NCBI GenBank assembly: GCA_045598965.1
Contig: JAZRVH010000033.1
Location: forward strand, 1-64,000
Direction: 5' to 3'
From: RGIG426 sp045598965
GTDB lineage: Bacteria > Bacillota > Clostridia > Oscillospirales > Acutalibacteraceae
DNA length: 64,000 nucleotides
Shown: piece by piece, positions 22,438 through 31,165 of the stretch
Position numbering within the stretch: the stretch's first letter is position 1
Layout of the letters: every line of letters begins with the position of its first letter
Translations under genes and position numbers: made by a program
The notes under the pieces: generated by a model
Told to the model about the DNA's origin: nothing
Seen by the model: only the letters and a program-made list of their open reading frames with translations
The model's database searches: none

Positions 22438-24855
22438 ATGAGCATACAAACAAACGTTGCTCGTGTGAAGACACTGCCCCTGCTTGCTTTGCGGGGGCTT
22501 GTGCCTTTTCCGGGCGTTATGATACATTTTGATATTGGGCGGGAACGTTCGATAGCCGCTTTGTCCGAAGCAATGGAGGGCGACCAGGAGCTTTTTCTCG
22601 TTATGCAACGGGATGACCGAGTGGAGGAACCGTCTATAGATGACCTCCATACTGTTGGTGTGGTGGCACACATTCGCCAGATTATGAAGCTGCCGAAAAA
22701 CGGGCTTCGAGTGGTGGCGGAGGGTCTGTACCGTGCTACCGTGACCGATGTGCTGGCATCCGACCCGTGCTTGCGGGTGCAAACGGTGGAAAAGCGTAGC
22801 CGTGTCCCGCTGGATGAGGCAAAACGTGAAGCGTTGTCTCGCACACTTGTGGAATCGTTTAACGACTATGCGGCGTTGTCTCCTAACATCTCCGCTGAAG
22901 CCTTTGACCATATTTCCCGTCTGCGAGAGGATTTGACGGCATTATGCGATAATATTGCGTTTTTGCTTCCGCTTTTGCCGGAGAAAAAACAGATGCTGTT
23001 AGCCCAGTTGCTTACAGCAGTCCGTGTCCATAACGTGCTTTCTATGCTGGAACGGGAGAAAACCGTGGCCAATCTGGAGCTGGAAATCCATAACCAAGTG
23101 CAAGAGCGTATGGATGAAAACCAACGGGATTACTACCTCCGTGAACAGATGCGGGTGATTTCCGATGAGCTGGGGGACGAGGATGACCCCCTGCACGAAG
23201 CGGAGGAATACCGTGCGAAAATCCATGCGTTGTCCCTTTCGGACGAGGTGCGTGAAGCGTTGCTGAAAGAATGCAAAAAGCTTTCGAAAATGCCGATTGG
23301 CTCTCAGGAGGCCACGGTGGTACGCACCTATCTTGACACGTGCTTGGATCTTCCGTTTGATAAAGAAACGGTTGACGATACCGATTTGAAACGTGCCAAA
23401 ACCGTTTTGGAGCGTGACCACTACGGACTTTCGGATGTGAAGGAGCGGATAATGGAGCTTCTTGCCGTCCGCCGTCGCAATCCAACCGCAAAGGGTCAGG
23501 TTCTGTGTTTGGTAGGACCTCCCGGTGTGGGCAAAACGTCTATTGCCAAATCGCTTGCCGAGGCGATGGGACGGAACTTTGCCCGTGTCTCCTTAGGCGG
23601 CGTGCGGGATGAGGCGGAAATCCGTGGACATCGCCGTACCTATATCGGTGCTATGCCGGGACGAGTGATAACGGCTATTCAAAAAGCCGGTTCGAAAAAC
23701 CCGCTTCTTTTGTTGGACGAGGTTGATAAGATGGGGGATGACCATCGAGGTGACCCGGCGTCCGCTTTGTTAGAGGTGCTGGATTTTGAGCAAAACCACG
23801 CCTTTGTCGACCATTATATTGACCTGCCTTTTGACTTGTCCGATGTGATGTTTGTGACCACCGCTAACGATGCATCCGCCATTCCGGCACCGCTGTTTGA
23901 CCGGATGGACGTGATTACGATTGAGGGCTATACCGAGCAGGAAAAGCTACATATTGCAAAAGAACATCTGGTGAAAAAACAGTTGAAGGCGAACGGAATG
24001 GAAAAGACAAAGCTCCGTTTTTCCGACAGCGTGTTAAAGGCACTTATGGAGGGCTATACCCGAGAGGCCGGTGTACGTACTTTGGAACGTACGATTGGAA
24101 GAGTGTGCCGTAAAATGGCGTTGAAAGCCGAAAATGGCGAGCCGTGTTCGCTTTCGGTGAAGCAGTTAGAGTCGCTTTTAGGCCCTTGTCCGTATAAACC
24201 GGATCGGTTGCCGGAGAAAGACGAAATCGGCGTTGTCAACGGTCTTGCGTGGACCAGTGCCGGCGGTGAACTGCTTCCCATTGAGGTGGCAATTCTTCCC
24301 GGAACGGGTAAGATTGAGTTGACCGGTTCTTTGGGTGATGTGATGAAAGAATCGGCGAAAATTGCGGTTAGTGTTTGTCGTGTAAATGCACAGAAATACG
24401 GCATTGCCGACGACTTTTATAAAACCAAGGATATTCATATCCATGCACCGGAGGGTGCTGTGCCCAAAGAGGGACCCTCGGCCGGCATTGCCATGACCAC
24501 GGCGTTGGTGTCGGCATTGACTGAAATTCCCGTGCGTCGTGACGTGGCGATGACGGGCGAAATCTCGCTTCGGGGAAATGTGCTTCCCATCGGCGGGTTA
24601 AAAGAAAAGATGATGGCGGCATACGCCCGCAAAATGACAACGGTGCTTATTCCGAGGGACAATTTGCCCGACATCGCCAAGGTGGATGATGAGGTAAAAG
24701 CGGGTCTTTCGGTGAAACCGGTGTCGCATATTGACGAGGTGTTGTCGTTGGCACTTACACACTCGCCGAGAGCGGGAAAAACGGCGAAAAATCGAAAACC
24801 GCATACAGCGGCTGTGACTGCTACGCAACAACGAATGAAAGGAACGCATCTATGA
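22438..24855 (+). CDS. lon: ATP-dependent protease Lon
   Basis: An 805-residue LonA protease: N-terminal substrate domain (~10-205), AAA+ domain with Walker A GPPGVGKT (360-367) and LLLLDEVDKM, then the protease domain with Ser681 in GPSAGIAM and Lys724 in GGLKEK. It degrades misfolded and regulatory proteins. AGAGGA lies 9 nt before ATG 22438. The stop overlaps the engB start by 4 nt. Confidence 0.98.
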   Translation: MSIQTNVARVKTLPLLALRGLVPFPGVMIHFDIGRERSIAALSEAMEGDQELFLVMQRDDRVEEPSIDDLHTVGVVAHIRQIMKLPKNGLRVVAEGLYRATVTDVLASDPCLRVQTVEKRSRVPLDEAKREALSRTLVESFNDYAALSPNISAEAFDHISRLREDLTALCDNIAFLLPLLPEKKQMLLAQLLTAVRVHNVLSMLEREKTVANLELEIHNQVQERMDENQRDYYLREQMRVISDELGDEDDPLHEAEEYRAKIHALSLSDEVREALLKECKKLSKMPIGSQEATVVRTYLDTCLDLPFDKETVDDTDLKRAKTVLERDHYGLSDVKERIMELLAVRRRNPTAKGQVLCLVGPPGVGKTSIAKSLAEAMGRNFARVSLGGVRDEAEIRGHRRTYIGAMPGRVITAIQKAGSKNPLLLLDEVDKMGDDHRGDPASALLEVLDFEQNHAFVDHYIDLPFDLSDVMFVTTANDASAIPAPLFDRMDVITIEGYTEQEKLHIAKEHLVKKQLKANGMEKTKLRFSDSVLKALMEGYTREAGVRTLERTIGRVCRKMALKAENGEPCSLSVKQLESLLGPCPYKPDRLPEKDEIGVVNGLAWTSAGGELLPIEVAILPGTGKIELTGSLGDVMKESAKIAVSVCRVNAQKYGIADDFYKTKDIHIHAPEGAVPKEGPSAGIAMTTALVSALTEIPVRRDVAMTGEISLRGNVLPIGGLKEKMMAAYARKMTTVLIPRDNLPDIAKVDDEVKAGLSVKPVSHIDEVLSLALTHSPRAGKTAKNRKPHTAAVTATQQRMKGTHL

Positions 24856-25439
24856 AGCTGGAATCTGCGATGTTTGAAACGTCGGTAGGGCTTAAATCCC
24901 AACTGCCGGCGGATACGTTGCCCGAAATTGTGTTTTCGGGACGTTCCAACGTGGGAAAATCCACCCTTATCAATACGCTTTTACGTCGCAAAAACTTGGC
25001 ACGTACCTCGGCAACTCCCGGAAAAACCGCCACCATCAATTTCTATAAATTGGATACTATGCGGTTTGTGGATTTACCCGGTTATGGCTACGCCAAGGTG
25101 GCGAAAGATGAAAAACGCCGTTGGGGCGAACTAATTGAGGGGTATTTTGCCGCCGAGCGTGATTTGCGGCTCGTCATTCAGCTGTGTGATATGCGGCACG
25201 ACCCCACTGCCGACGATTTGCAAATGATTGAGTATATGGCAGAAAACGGGTTTCCGTTTTTGGTTGTTCTCACCAAGGCGGATAAGCTCAACAAAACCGA
25301 GCGAGCCGCTCGCCTTGCGGCCTTTGACAAGTGCTTTGCCGATTTGGAAGGGCTTACCGTTGTGCCGTATTCGTCGGTAACAAGCGAGGGACGTGAGCAG
25401 CTGTTGTCGATTATTCGTGAGGTTTCTGAGGACGAATAA
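24852..25439 (+). CDS. engB: ribosome biogenesis GTP-binding protein EngB (YsxC)
   Basis: A 195-residue TRAFAC GTPase needed for 50S assembly. Motifs: SGRSNVGKS (G1, ~29-37), TPGKTATINF (G2), VDLPGYGYAKV (G3) and LTKADKL (G4). The lon-engB junction with overlapping ATGA is a standard Firmicutes arrangement and implies coupled translation. Confidence 0.97.
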   Translation: MKLESAMFETSVGLKSQLPADTLPEIVFSGRSNVGKSTLINTLLRRKNLARTSATPGKTATINFYKLDTMRFVDLPGYGYAKVAKDEKRRWGELIEGYFAAERDLRLVIQLCDMRHDPTADDLQMIEYMAENGFPFLVVLTKADKLNKTERAARLAAFDKCFADLEGLTVVPYSSVTSEGREQLLSIIREVSEDE

Positions 25440-25463
25440 GTTCCTGTTTTGGAGGATGTTTTT

Positions 25464-26762
25464 ATGATGATTTCTGGAAATTTGGGTGTGAATTTTGCCG
25501 GTCATTTAACGGTATCCGGCGTGGACACGGTGAGTATTGCCAAGGAATACGGCACCCCTCTTTATGTTATGGATGAGCAGGTTATTCGTGGCAATTTACG
25601 TTCGCTGAAAGAGGCGATTGACCGTTCCTGCGAAAACGGGGGACGTGTGGCGTTCGCCAGCAAAGCGTGCAGTTTTAAGGAAATATATCGCATTGTTGCC
25701 GATGAGGACTGTGGCACCGATGTGGTATCCTGCGGCGAGATGTACACTGCCATGCAAGCGGGGATGCCGATGGAACGTGTGTATTTCCACGGTAACAACA
25801 AAACGGATGCGGATTTACGCTATGCACTTGAAAACGGCGTCGGACGCATCGTCGTGGATAATAAAGACGAGCTTTCGGCTCTTTCGGGAATTGCTGCCGA
25901 AATGGGGAAAACCGCCGACATTCTTTTGCGAGTTACTCCCGGTATTGACGCCCATACCCACAGCTTTATTCGCACCGGTCAAATTGATTCGAAGTTTGGA
26001 TTTACGCTGGAGACGGGCGAGGTATATGAGGCGGCGAAAACGGCGTTGGAAGCCGCCAATATTCGTCTTTGCGGACTGCATTGTCACGTTGCATCCCAAA
26101 TTTTTGACGAAGAGCCGATGATTCACGCCGCCGAGGTTATGGTGGGCGTAATGGTGGAGATTAAAAACCGATTTGGTGCCACCCTGACCGAGCTCAATTT
26201 GGGCGGCGGTTTTGGTATTGCCTACACAAGCGAGGATCATCCGAAGCCGGCACACGAATATATGGAGCTGGTTGGAGCAGCGGTGACCAAAACTGCTCAT
26301 GAAAACGATTTCCCGACCCCGTTTGTCATTGTTGAGCCCGGTCGTTCGATTGTGGCGGCGGCGGGCTTAACGCTGTATACCGTGGGCGGGGTGAAACGTA
26401 TCCCGCATGTTCGCACGTACGTTAGTGTGGACGGGGGAATGACCGACAATCCTCGATATGCGTTGTATCAGGCACCGTATACCGCCGTTCTTGCGGAAAA
26501 TGCGGCGGGGGAGCCTGTCGAAACCGTAACCATCTCCGGGCATTGCTGTGAAAGCGGTGACCTGTTGCAGGAAAATGTTCCGCTCCCGCCCGTCAAACGA
26601 GGCGACTTGTTGGCATTTCTTACAACCGGTGCCTACAATTATTCGATGTCTTCAAACTACAACCGGTATCCGAAGCCGGCAGTGGTGATGGTAAACGGCG
26701 GTGAAACCCGTGTGGTGGTGCGTCGGGAAACCTTTGAGGATGTTGTGAGAAACGATTTATAA
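25464..26762 (+). CDS. lysA: diaminopimelate decarboxylase
   Basis: A 432-residue PLP enzyme (fold type III) that makes L-lysine from meso-diaminopimelate. The PLP lysine is in FASKACSF (Lys67). LHCHVASQIFD, LNLGGGFGI, VEPGRSIVAAAG and the dimer-contributed GHCCESGD follow in the family order. GGAGG (25451-25455) is 8 nt before ATG 25464. It follows engB by 24 nt; the rest of the lysine genes are on the other strand at 28183-30982. Confidence 0.96.
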   Translation: MMISGNLGVNFAGHLTVSGVDTVSIAKEYGTPLYVMDEQVIRGNLRSLKEAIDRSCENGGRVAFASKACSFKEIYRIVADEDCGTDVVSCGEMYTAMQAGMPMERVYFHGNNKTDADLRYALENGVGRIVVDNKDELSALSGIAAEMGKTADILLRVTPGIDAHTHSFIRTGQIDSKFGFTLETGEVYEAAKTALEAANIRLCGLHCHVASQIFDEEPMIHAAEVMVGVMVEIKNRFGATLTELNLGGGFGIAYTSEDHPKPAHEYMELVGAAVTKTAHENDFPTPFVIVEPGRSIVAAAGLTLYTVGGVKRIPHVRTYVSVDGGMTDNPRYALYQAPYTAVLAENAAGEPVETVTISGHCCESGDLLQENVPLPPVKRGDLLAFLTTGAYNYSMSSNYNRYPKPAVVMVNGGETRVVVRRETFEDVVRNDL

Positions 26763-26763
26763 T
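26734..26763 (+). promoter_or_regulatory. probable promoter of the dockerin-nuclease gene
   Basis: TTGAGG (26734-26739), 18 nt, TATAAT (26758-26763). The -10 box overlaps the lysA stop codon. Confidence 0.5.
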
Positions 26764-26806
26764 CAGCGATACGTTTACGTTTTCAAATTGAAGCGGAGGG
26801 GTGTAT

Positions 26807-28093
26807 ATGAAAAAGACACTTTCGTGGTTGCTTTCTCTTGTGATTCTGTTGACATCTTTACCATCATTTTTGGTATACTCGTCTGCGGAAGCGGAGCGAC
26901 AACCTCATGACAAACAGCCGCTTGGTGACGTAAACGGCGATTATTATGTAAACAGCAAAGATTTGCTGTTGCTTCGACAATATGTGGCGTTTGAAAACTT
27001 GTTCATAGATACGGTTCACGCCGATATTTCCCGAGATACCGTCATCAATATGAAAGACGTGTTGGGCGTTCGTATGACGATTGCCGAATTGCGGTTGCCC
27101 ACCACCATCTTTTTGGCGGATAATGTGCCGGCCTACGGCGATAGCCCGTTTGTGGTGATTCACGCCGACGTCCCGCAGTTTTCTTCATCCGAAATTACCC
27201 GAAGTGCCTATGAGACCTATGCCGATTTGGATGGACTCGGTCGATGCGGTATGTGCGTTTCCTGCGTCGGACAAGAGCTGATGCCTACCGAAAAACGGGG
27301 CGATATCAGTTCGGTCTATCCCACCGGTTGGGTGCAGGGAAAATACGATACTGTCAGCGGTGGCTATCTTTATAACCGCTGTCATCTTATCGGGTTTCAG
27401 TTGACCGGGGAAGACGCCAACGTGCAAAACCTGATTACCGGCACCCGATATCTGAATAACGACGGAATGCTGCCTTTTGAAAACGAGGTGGCTGACTATA
27501 TCCACAAAACGGGAAATCACGTCATGTACCGTGTTGAGCCGATTTTTGTGGGCAATGATTTGCTTGCCCGTGGTGTGCAAATGGAGGCACGTTCGGTGGA
27601 GGATAATGGTGCAGGTATCAGCTTTAATGTGTTTTGCTATAACGTCCAAAAGGGCATTACGTTGGATTATGCAAGCGGCGGCAACCACTTAAAGGTTACG
27701 ACGACGAGGTCGACGACCGTGACCACCAAAAAGCCGACGACGACCACTCGGCGAACGACAACCACTACTAAAAAGGTGACCACCACTAAAAAGGTGACCA
27801 CCACTCGGCGGACGACAACCACTACCAAAAAAGTGACCACGACCCGCAAACCGACCACGACGAAAAAACCGACAACAACCCGCAAACCGACGACCACGAA
27901 AAAAATCACACCGACAGCGGCACCAACCGTTGTGCAAGGAAGATATGTGTATAGTGCAAATTCCAACACATTCCATTTACCGAATTGCTCGTATGTCGGA
28001 AGGATAAAAGAATCGAACCGTGTGGTCACGAATAAAAGCAGAGACGAGATGATTGCGGCGGGCTTTAAGCCGTGTAAGGTTTGCCACCCGTAA
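26807..28093 (+). CDS. secreted dockerin-bearing DNA/RNA non-specific endonuclease
   Basis: 428 residues in four parts. (1) Signal peptide (~1-29). (2) Type I dockerin (~37-95): LGDVNGDYYVNSKDLLLLRQ and the weaker HADISRDTVINMKDVLGVR. (3) EndA-type beta-beta-alpha-metal nuclease domain (~110-290) with the catalytic segment YNRCHLIGFQLTG (His193) and VQNLITGTRYLN (Asn208). (4) After a long TTTKKP/TTTRRT linker (~298-375), an Ada-like Cys module: FHLPNCSYVGRI...GFKPCKVCHP. It probably digests extracellular nucleic acid while tethered through the dockerin; the partner cohesin is not in this window. GGAGGGG lies 6 nt before ATG 26807. Confidence 0.9.
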   Translation: MKKTLSWLLSLVILLTSLPSFLVYSSAEAERQPHDKQPLGDVNGDYYVNSKDLLLLRQYVAFENLFIDTVHADISRDTVINMKDVLGVRMTIAELRLPTTIFLADNVPAYGDSPFVVIHADVPQFSSSEITRSAYETYADLDGLGRCGMCVSCVGQELMPTEKRGDISSVYPTGWVQGKYDTVSGGYLYNRCHLIGFQLTGEDANVQNLITGTRYLNNDGMLPFENEVADYIHKTGNHVMYRVEPIFVGNDLLARGVQMEARSVEDNGAGISFNVFCYNVQKGITLDYASGGNHLKVTTTRSTTVTTKKPTTTTRRTTTTTKKVTTTKKVTTTRRTTTTTKKVTTTRKPTTTKKPTTTRKPTTTKKITPTAAPTVVQGRYVYSANSNTFHLPNCSYVGRIKESNRVVTNKSRDEMIAAGFKPCKVCHP

Positions 28094-28123
28094 AAGATAC
28101 ATCGCTTTGCAAATTACAAAAAG

Positions 28124-28158
28124 AAATCCCATAAGGTCAAAGACCTTATGGGATTTTT
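28124..28158. terminator. bidirectional terminator between the nuclease gene and dapB
   Basis: AAATCCCATAAGGTC (28124-28138) pairs perfectly with 28142-28156 around AAA; T-rich tracts leave the stem on both strands. Confidence 0.92.
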
Positions 28159-28182
28159 CATACTATTCGTAGTTTGCGGGGA

Positions 28183-28941
28183 TTAAATGCCCACGTGAAC
28201 GAGGTCAGCCATTGTATAAAAACCGGCAGGCTGATTTACAAGAAATTCTGCGGCGGACAAAGCACCGCTGGCAAAAGATTCTTTCGATTGGGCGGCGTGG
28301 GAGAGGGTTATCACCTCATCGTGGCCGCAGAATAACACGTCGTGCTCGCCCACAATGGTGCCGCCACGAACAGCGGAATAACCGATTTCGTGAGGGTCAC
28401 GTTTTTGTCGGACAGCATGGCGGTCAAAGGTAGGTTTGGGCTCATAGGGAAGAACCTCCGACACGGCTTTTCCGAGAAGCAACGCCGTCCCGGAAGGGGC
28501 ATCCACCTTTTGGTTATGGTGCTTTTCAACGATTTCCACATCGAAGCCGTCGCCGAGAATGCCGGCGGCGACTTTGCACAATTCTGCCAGCACGCTGATG
28601 CCGAGAGACATATTGGCACTTTTGAAAATGGCGGTATCTGTTGCGGCGTCGTTCAGTAACTGCTCATCCTGCTCTGAAAGGCCGGTGGTTGCCACTACCA
28701 ACGGCAATTTTTTTGCCCGTGCATACCGCACAATGGCGGGAAGACCGCTGGGATGAGAAAAGTCGATAATTACATCCGCCTCCACCGCACAGTTGTCCGG
28801 ATTGGCGAATACGGGAAAACCGGCGTGGCTTTCCACGTTGATATCCACACCGGCGACCACCTCGCAGTCACAGCGAGCGGCTACCAGATTGGTGACGACA
28901 CGGCCCATTTTTCCGTTACAGCCGCAAAGGAGAATACGCAT
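28183..28941 (-). CDS. dapB: 4-hydroxy-tetrahydrodipicolinate reductase
   Basis: A ~252-residue NAD(P)H enzyme of the diaminopimelate/lysine pathway. The nucleotide-binding GCNGKMGRVV is at the N-terminus, IDFSHPSG follows, and the catalytic EKHHNQKVDAPSGTA lies in the middle. On the minus strand AAAGGA is 9 nt before the ATG ending at 28941; an upstream in-frame ATG (28947) is only 3 nt away and less likely. It is last in asd-dapA-dapB, 28 nt after dapA. Confidence 0.95.
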   Translation of the reverse strand: MRILLCGCNGKMGRVVTNLVAARCDCEVVAGVDINVESHAGFPVFANPDNCAVEADVIIDFSHPSGLPAIVRYARAKKLPLVVATTGLSEQDEQLLNDAATDTAIFKSANMSLGISVLAELCKVAAGILGDGFDVEIVEKHHNQKVDAPSGTALLLGKAVSEVLPYEPKPTFDRHAVRQKRDPHEIGYSAVRGGTIVGEHDVLFCGHDEVITLSHAAQSKESFASGALSAAEFLVNQPAGFYTMADLVHVGI

Positions 28942-28969
28942 TTCCATACGTCCTTTCTTTTAGGTTCAA

Positions 28970-29860
28970 TTACGCTTTCAAAAGCCCGTATTTGTCGAGA
29001 ACCGCACGAAGCTTGTCACGATTTTGGTCGCTGAGACCCACGAGCGGCAGGCGAACGTCGCCCACGTTCCAGCCCATCATATTCATGGCTTCTTTAACGG
29101 GAATGGGGTTGACGTCGCAGAACAGCGTGTTGGCGAGTTCCAAATATTTAAGCTGTAAATCACGGCTTTCGTCCGTTTTGCCCTCAAACCATTTGGCACA
29201 GATTTCGTGGGTTTCCCGAGGGATGACGTTGGACAGCACCGAGATAACGCCTTTGGCACCGAGAGCCAACATGGCAACAATTTCATTATCGTTGCCGGAG
29301 TAGATGTCAATGTCGCAACGGGAGGCAATTTCCGCCACCGAAGCCAAATTGGCATTCGCTTGTTTAAGGCCGACGATGTACGGGTTTTTGGCAAGCTCCA
29401 CTACTGTGTCAACGTTGATGTTGACACCGGTACGAGAGGGGACGTTATAGAGAATGGTGGGCATTTTTACCTTGTTGACGGTGTTTTCGTAGTGGGCAAT
29501 CAGGCCCGCTTGAGAGGTTTTGTTGTAGTACGGCGTGACGAGAAGCAGGGCATCCGCACCCATGGCTTTCGCTTCCTCCGACAAGTGGATACCGTAAGCG
29601 GTATCGTTGGAGCCGGTGCCGGCGATAACGGGAACACGGCCGTTAGCTTGTTCCACGGCGGCTTTCATAACCGCAATGTGTTCGTCGTCATCCAGGGTGG
29701 ACGATTCACCGGTAGTGCCGCAGGTGATGATGGCGTCGGTGCCATTTTGGATTTGGTCCTCAACGAGCTCACGATACAGCTCAAGATCCACCGAGCCATC
29801 CGCTTTCATGGGGGTCACAATAGCGACACCGGCACCGGTAAAAATAGTTTGTTTTGACAT
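28970..29860 (-). CDS. dapA: 4-hydroxy-tetrahydrodipicolinate synthase
   Basis: A 296-residue TIM-barrel aldolase condensing pyruvate with aspartate semialdehyde. The Schiff-base lysine is in YIVGLKQAN (Lys166), the tyrosine in LYNVPSRTG (Tyr138), and CGTTGESSTL forms the substrate loop. An AGGAA site precedes the ATG. It is the middle gene of the minus-strand lysine operon, so the step making its substrate (asd) is encoded just upstream. Confidence 0.97.
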   Translation of the reverse strand: MSKQTIFTGAGVAIVTPMKADGSVDLELYRELVEDQIQNGTDAIITCGTTGESSTLDDDEHIAVMKAAVEQANGRVPVIAGTGSNDTAYGIHLSEEAKAMGADALLLVTPYYNKTSQAGLIAHYENTVNKVKMPTILYNVPSRTGVNINVDTVVELAKNPYIVGLKQANANLASVAEIASRCDIDIYSGNDNEIVAMLALGAKGVISVLSNVIPRETHEICAKWFEGKTDESRDLQLKYLELANTLFCDVNPIPVKEAMNMMGWNVGDVRLPLVGLSDQNRDKLRAVLDKYGLLKA

Positions 29861-29911
29861 AAGGTATTCCTCCGTTTCAAATGGGATATAGATACGGCTT
29901 GATAGGTTAGG

Positions 29912-30982
29912 TTAGATATATTTTTCAGCACACAGAAGCTCTGCGAGAAGAACGGCACCGCCGGCCGCTCCACGCAGGGTGTTGTGGGACAGACCGACAA
30001 ATTTATAGTCATACTGGCTGTCCTCACGCAGACGACCGAGGGAAATCGCCATGCCGCCTTCCAAATCACGGTGGAGATTGGTCTGGGGCATATTGTCCTC
30101 CTCAAAGTAGTGGAGGAACTGTTTCGGTGCACTCGGAAGGTTCAATTCCTGGGCACGACCGCTGAAATTCTTCCAGGTGTCGAGGATTTCCTCTTTGGTG
30201 GGTTTGTTTTCAAAACGCACAAACACAGCGGCGAAGTGACCGTCGGTCACCGGCACACGCAGACATTGAGCGGTAAACGCCGGGGAAGTGGCGGGGACGA
30301 TTTTATCGCCCTCGATGGTGCCCCAAATTTTCAGCGGCTCTTGTTCGGATTTTTCCTCCTCGCCGCCGATGTACGGGATGACGTTGTCAATCATTTCGGG
30401 CCAGCGTTCAAAGGTTTTGCCGGCACCGGAAATCGCCTGATAGGTGCAGACGGCGGCTTCTTTCACGCCGAATTTGGACAGCGGGAACAGAGCCGGTACA
30501 TAGCTTTGAAGCGAGCAGTTGGATTTAACGGCGATAAAGCCACGTTTTGTACCGAGACGTTTTCTTTGTGCCTCAATTATTTTGATGTGGTCGGCATTGA
30601 GCTCCGGCACCACCATCGGCACGTCGGGGGTAAAGCGGTTGGCACTGTTGTTGGACACAACCGGGCACTCCGCCTTGGCGTAGGCTTCCTCTAAGGCACG
30701 GATTTCATCTTTTTTCATATCCACGGCACAGAAAACAAAATCCACCTTGGACGCCACTTCCTCCACGTTGGAGGCATCCATCACCATCATATCCGCCATG
30801 GAAGCCGGCAGGGGAGTTTTCATAACCCAACGGTCGCCGACCGCTTCTTTATAGGTTTTGCCTGCACTGCGGGGGCTTGCCGCTAAGGCGGTGACGGTAA
30901 ACCACGGATGGTTTTCGAGGAGGGTCGCAAAACGCTGACCAACCATACCGGTGCAACCGATAATACCAACTTTGTAATTCAT
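29912..30982 (-). CDS. asd: aspartate-semialdehyde dehydrogenase (archaeal/fungal-like class)
   Basis: A 356-residue NADPH enzyme that reduces aspartyl phosphate; its product feeds dapA and threonine synthesis. GCTGMVGQRF is the NADP motif and KSNCSLQSY holds the catalytic Cys; SGAGKTFERWPEMIDNVIP points to the class found in archaea, fungi and many Clostridia rather than the E. coli class. AAAGGAG lies 10 nt before the ATG ending at 30982. First gene of the operon, with a consensus promoter and no lysine riboswitch in the short leader. Confidence 0.95.
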   Translation of the reverse strand: MNYKVGIIGCTGMVGQRFATLLENHPWFTVTALAASPRSAGKTYKEAVGDRWVMKTPLPASMADMMVMDASNVEEVASKVDFVFCAVDMKKDEIRALEEAYAKAECPVVSNNSANRFTPDVPMVVPELNADHIKIIEAQRKRLGTKRGFIAVKSNCSLQSYVPALFPLSKFGVKEAAVCTYQAISGAGKTFERWPEMIDNVIPYIGGEEEKSEQEPLKIWGTIEGDKIVPATSPAFTAQCLRVPVTDGHFAAVFVRFENKPTKEEILDTWKNFSGRAQELNLPSAPKQFLHYFEEDNMPQTNLHRDLEGGMAISLGRLREDSQYDYKFVGLSHNTLRGAAGGAVLLAELLCAEKYI

Positions 30983-31044
30983 AGAAATAACACTCCTTTT
31001 ATTATGCGGGCGTGTGCACGCATAAATATAATTTATACCCAAAT

Positions 31045-31074
31045 ATATTACCACCTAAAATAGGGATTTGTCAA
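31045..31074 (-). promoter_or_regulatory. asd-dapA-dapB promoter
   Basis: On the minus strand TTGACA (31074-31069), 18 nt, TAATAT (31050-31045). It lies back to back with the queA promoter, with 28 nt between the two -35 boxes. Confidence 0.75.
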
Positions 31075-31102
31075 GCAATTCCGCATTTTCTGAAAAATAA
31101 AT

Positions 31103-31131
31103 TTGCAAAATGAAAAAAGATGCGGTACAAT
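31103..31131 (+). promoter_or_regulatory. queA promoter
   Basis: TTGCAA (31103-31108), 17 nt, TACAAT (31126-31131), divergent from the asd promoter. Confidence 0.7.
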
Positions 31132-31165
31132 AGAAGAAACCATAGAAAAAAGAGAGGCAAAAACC

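Noticed and set aside
27697..27905. CRISPR or transposon repeat in the nuclease gene
   Set aside because: These are in-frame ACC/ACG-rich codons for a Thr/Lys/Pro linker.
30983..31044. Lysine riboswitch before asd
   Set aside because: The leader is only ~60 nt and lacks the multi-helix lysine aptamer.
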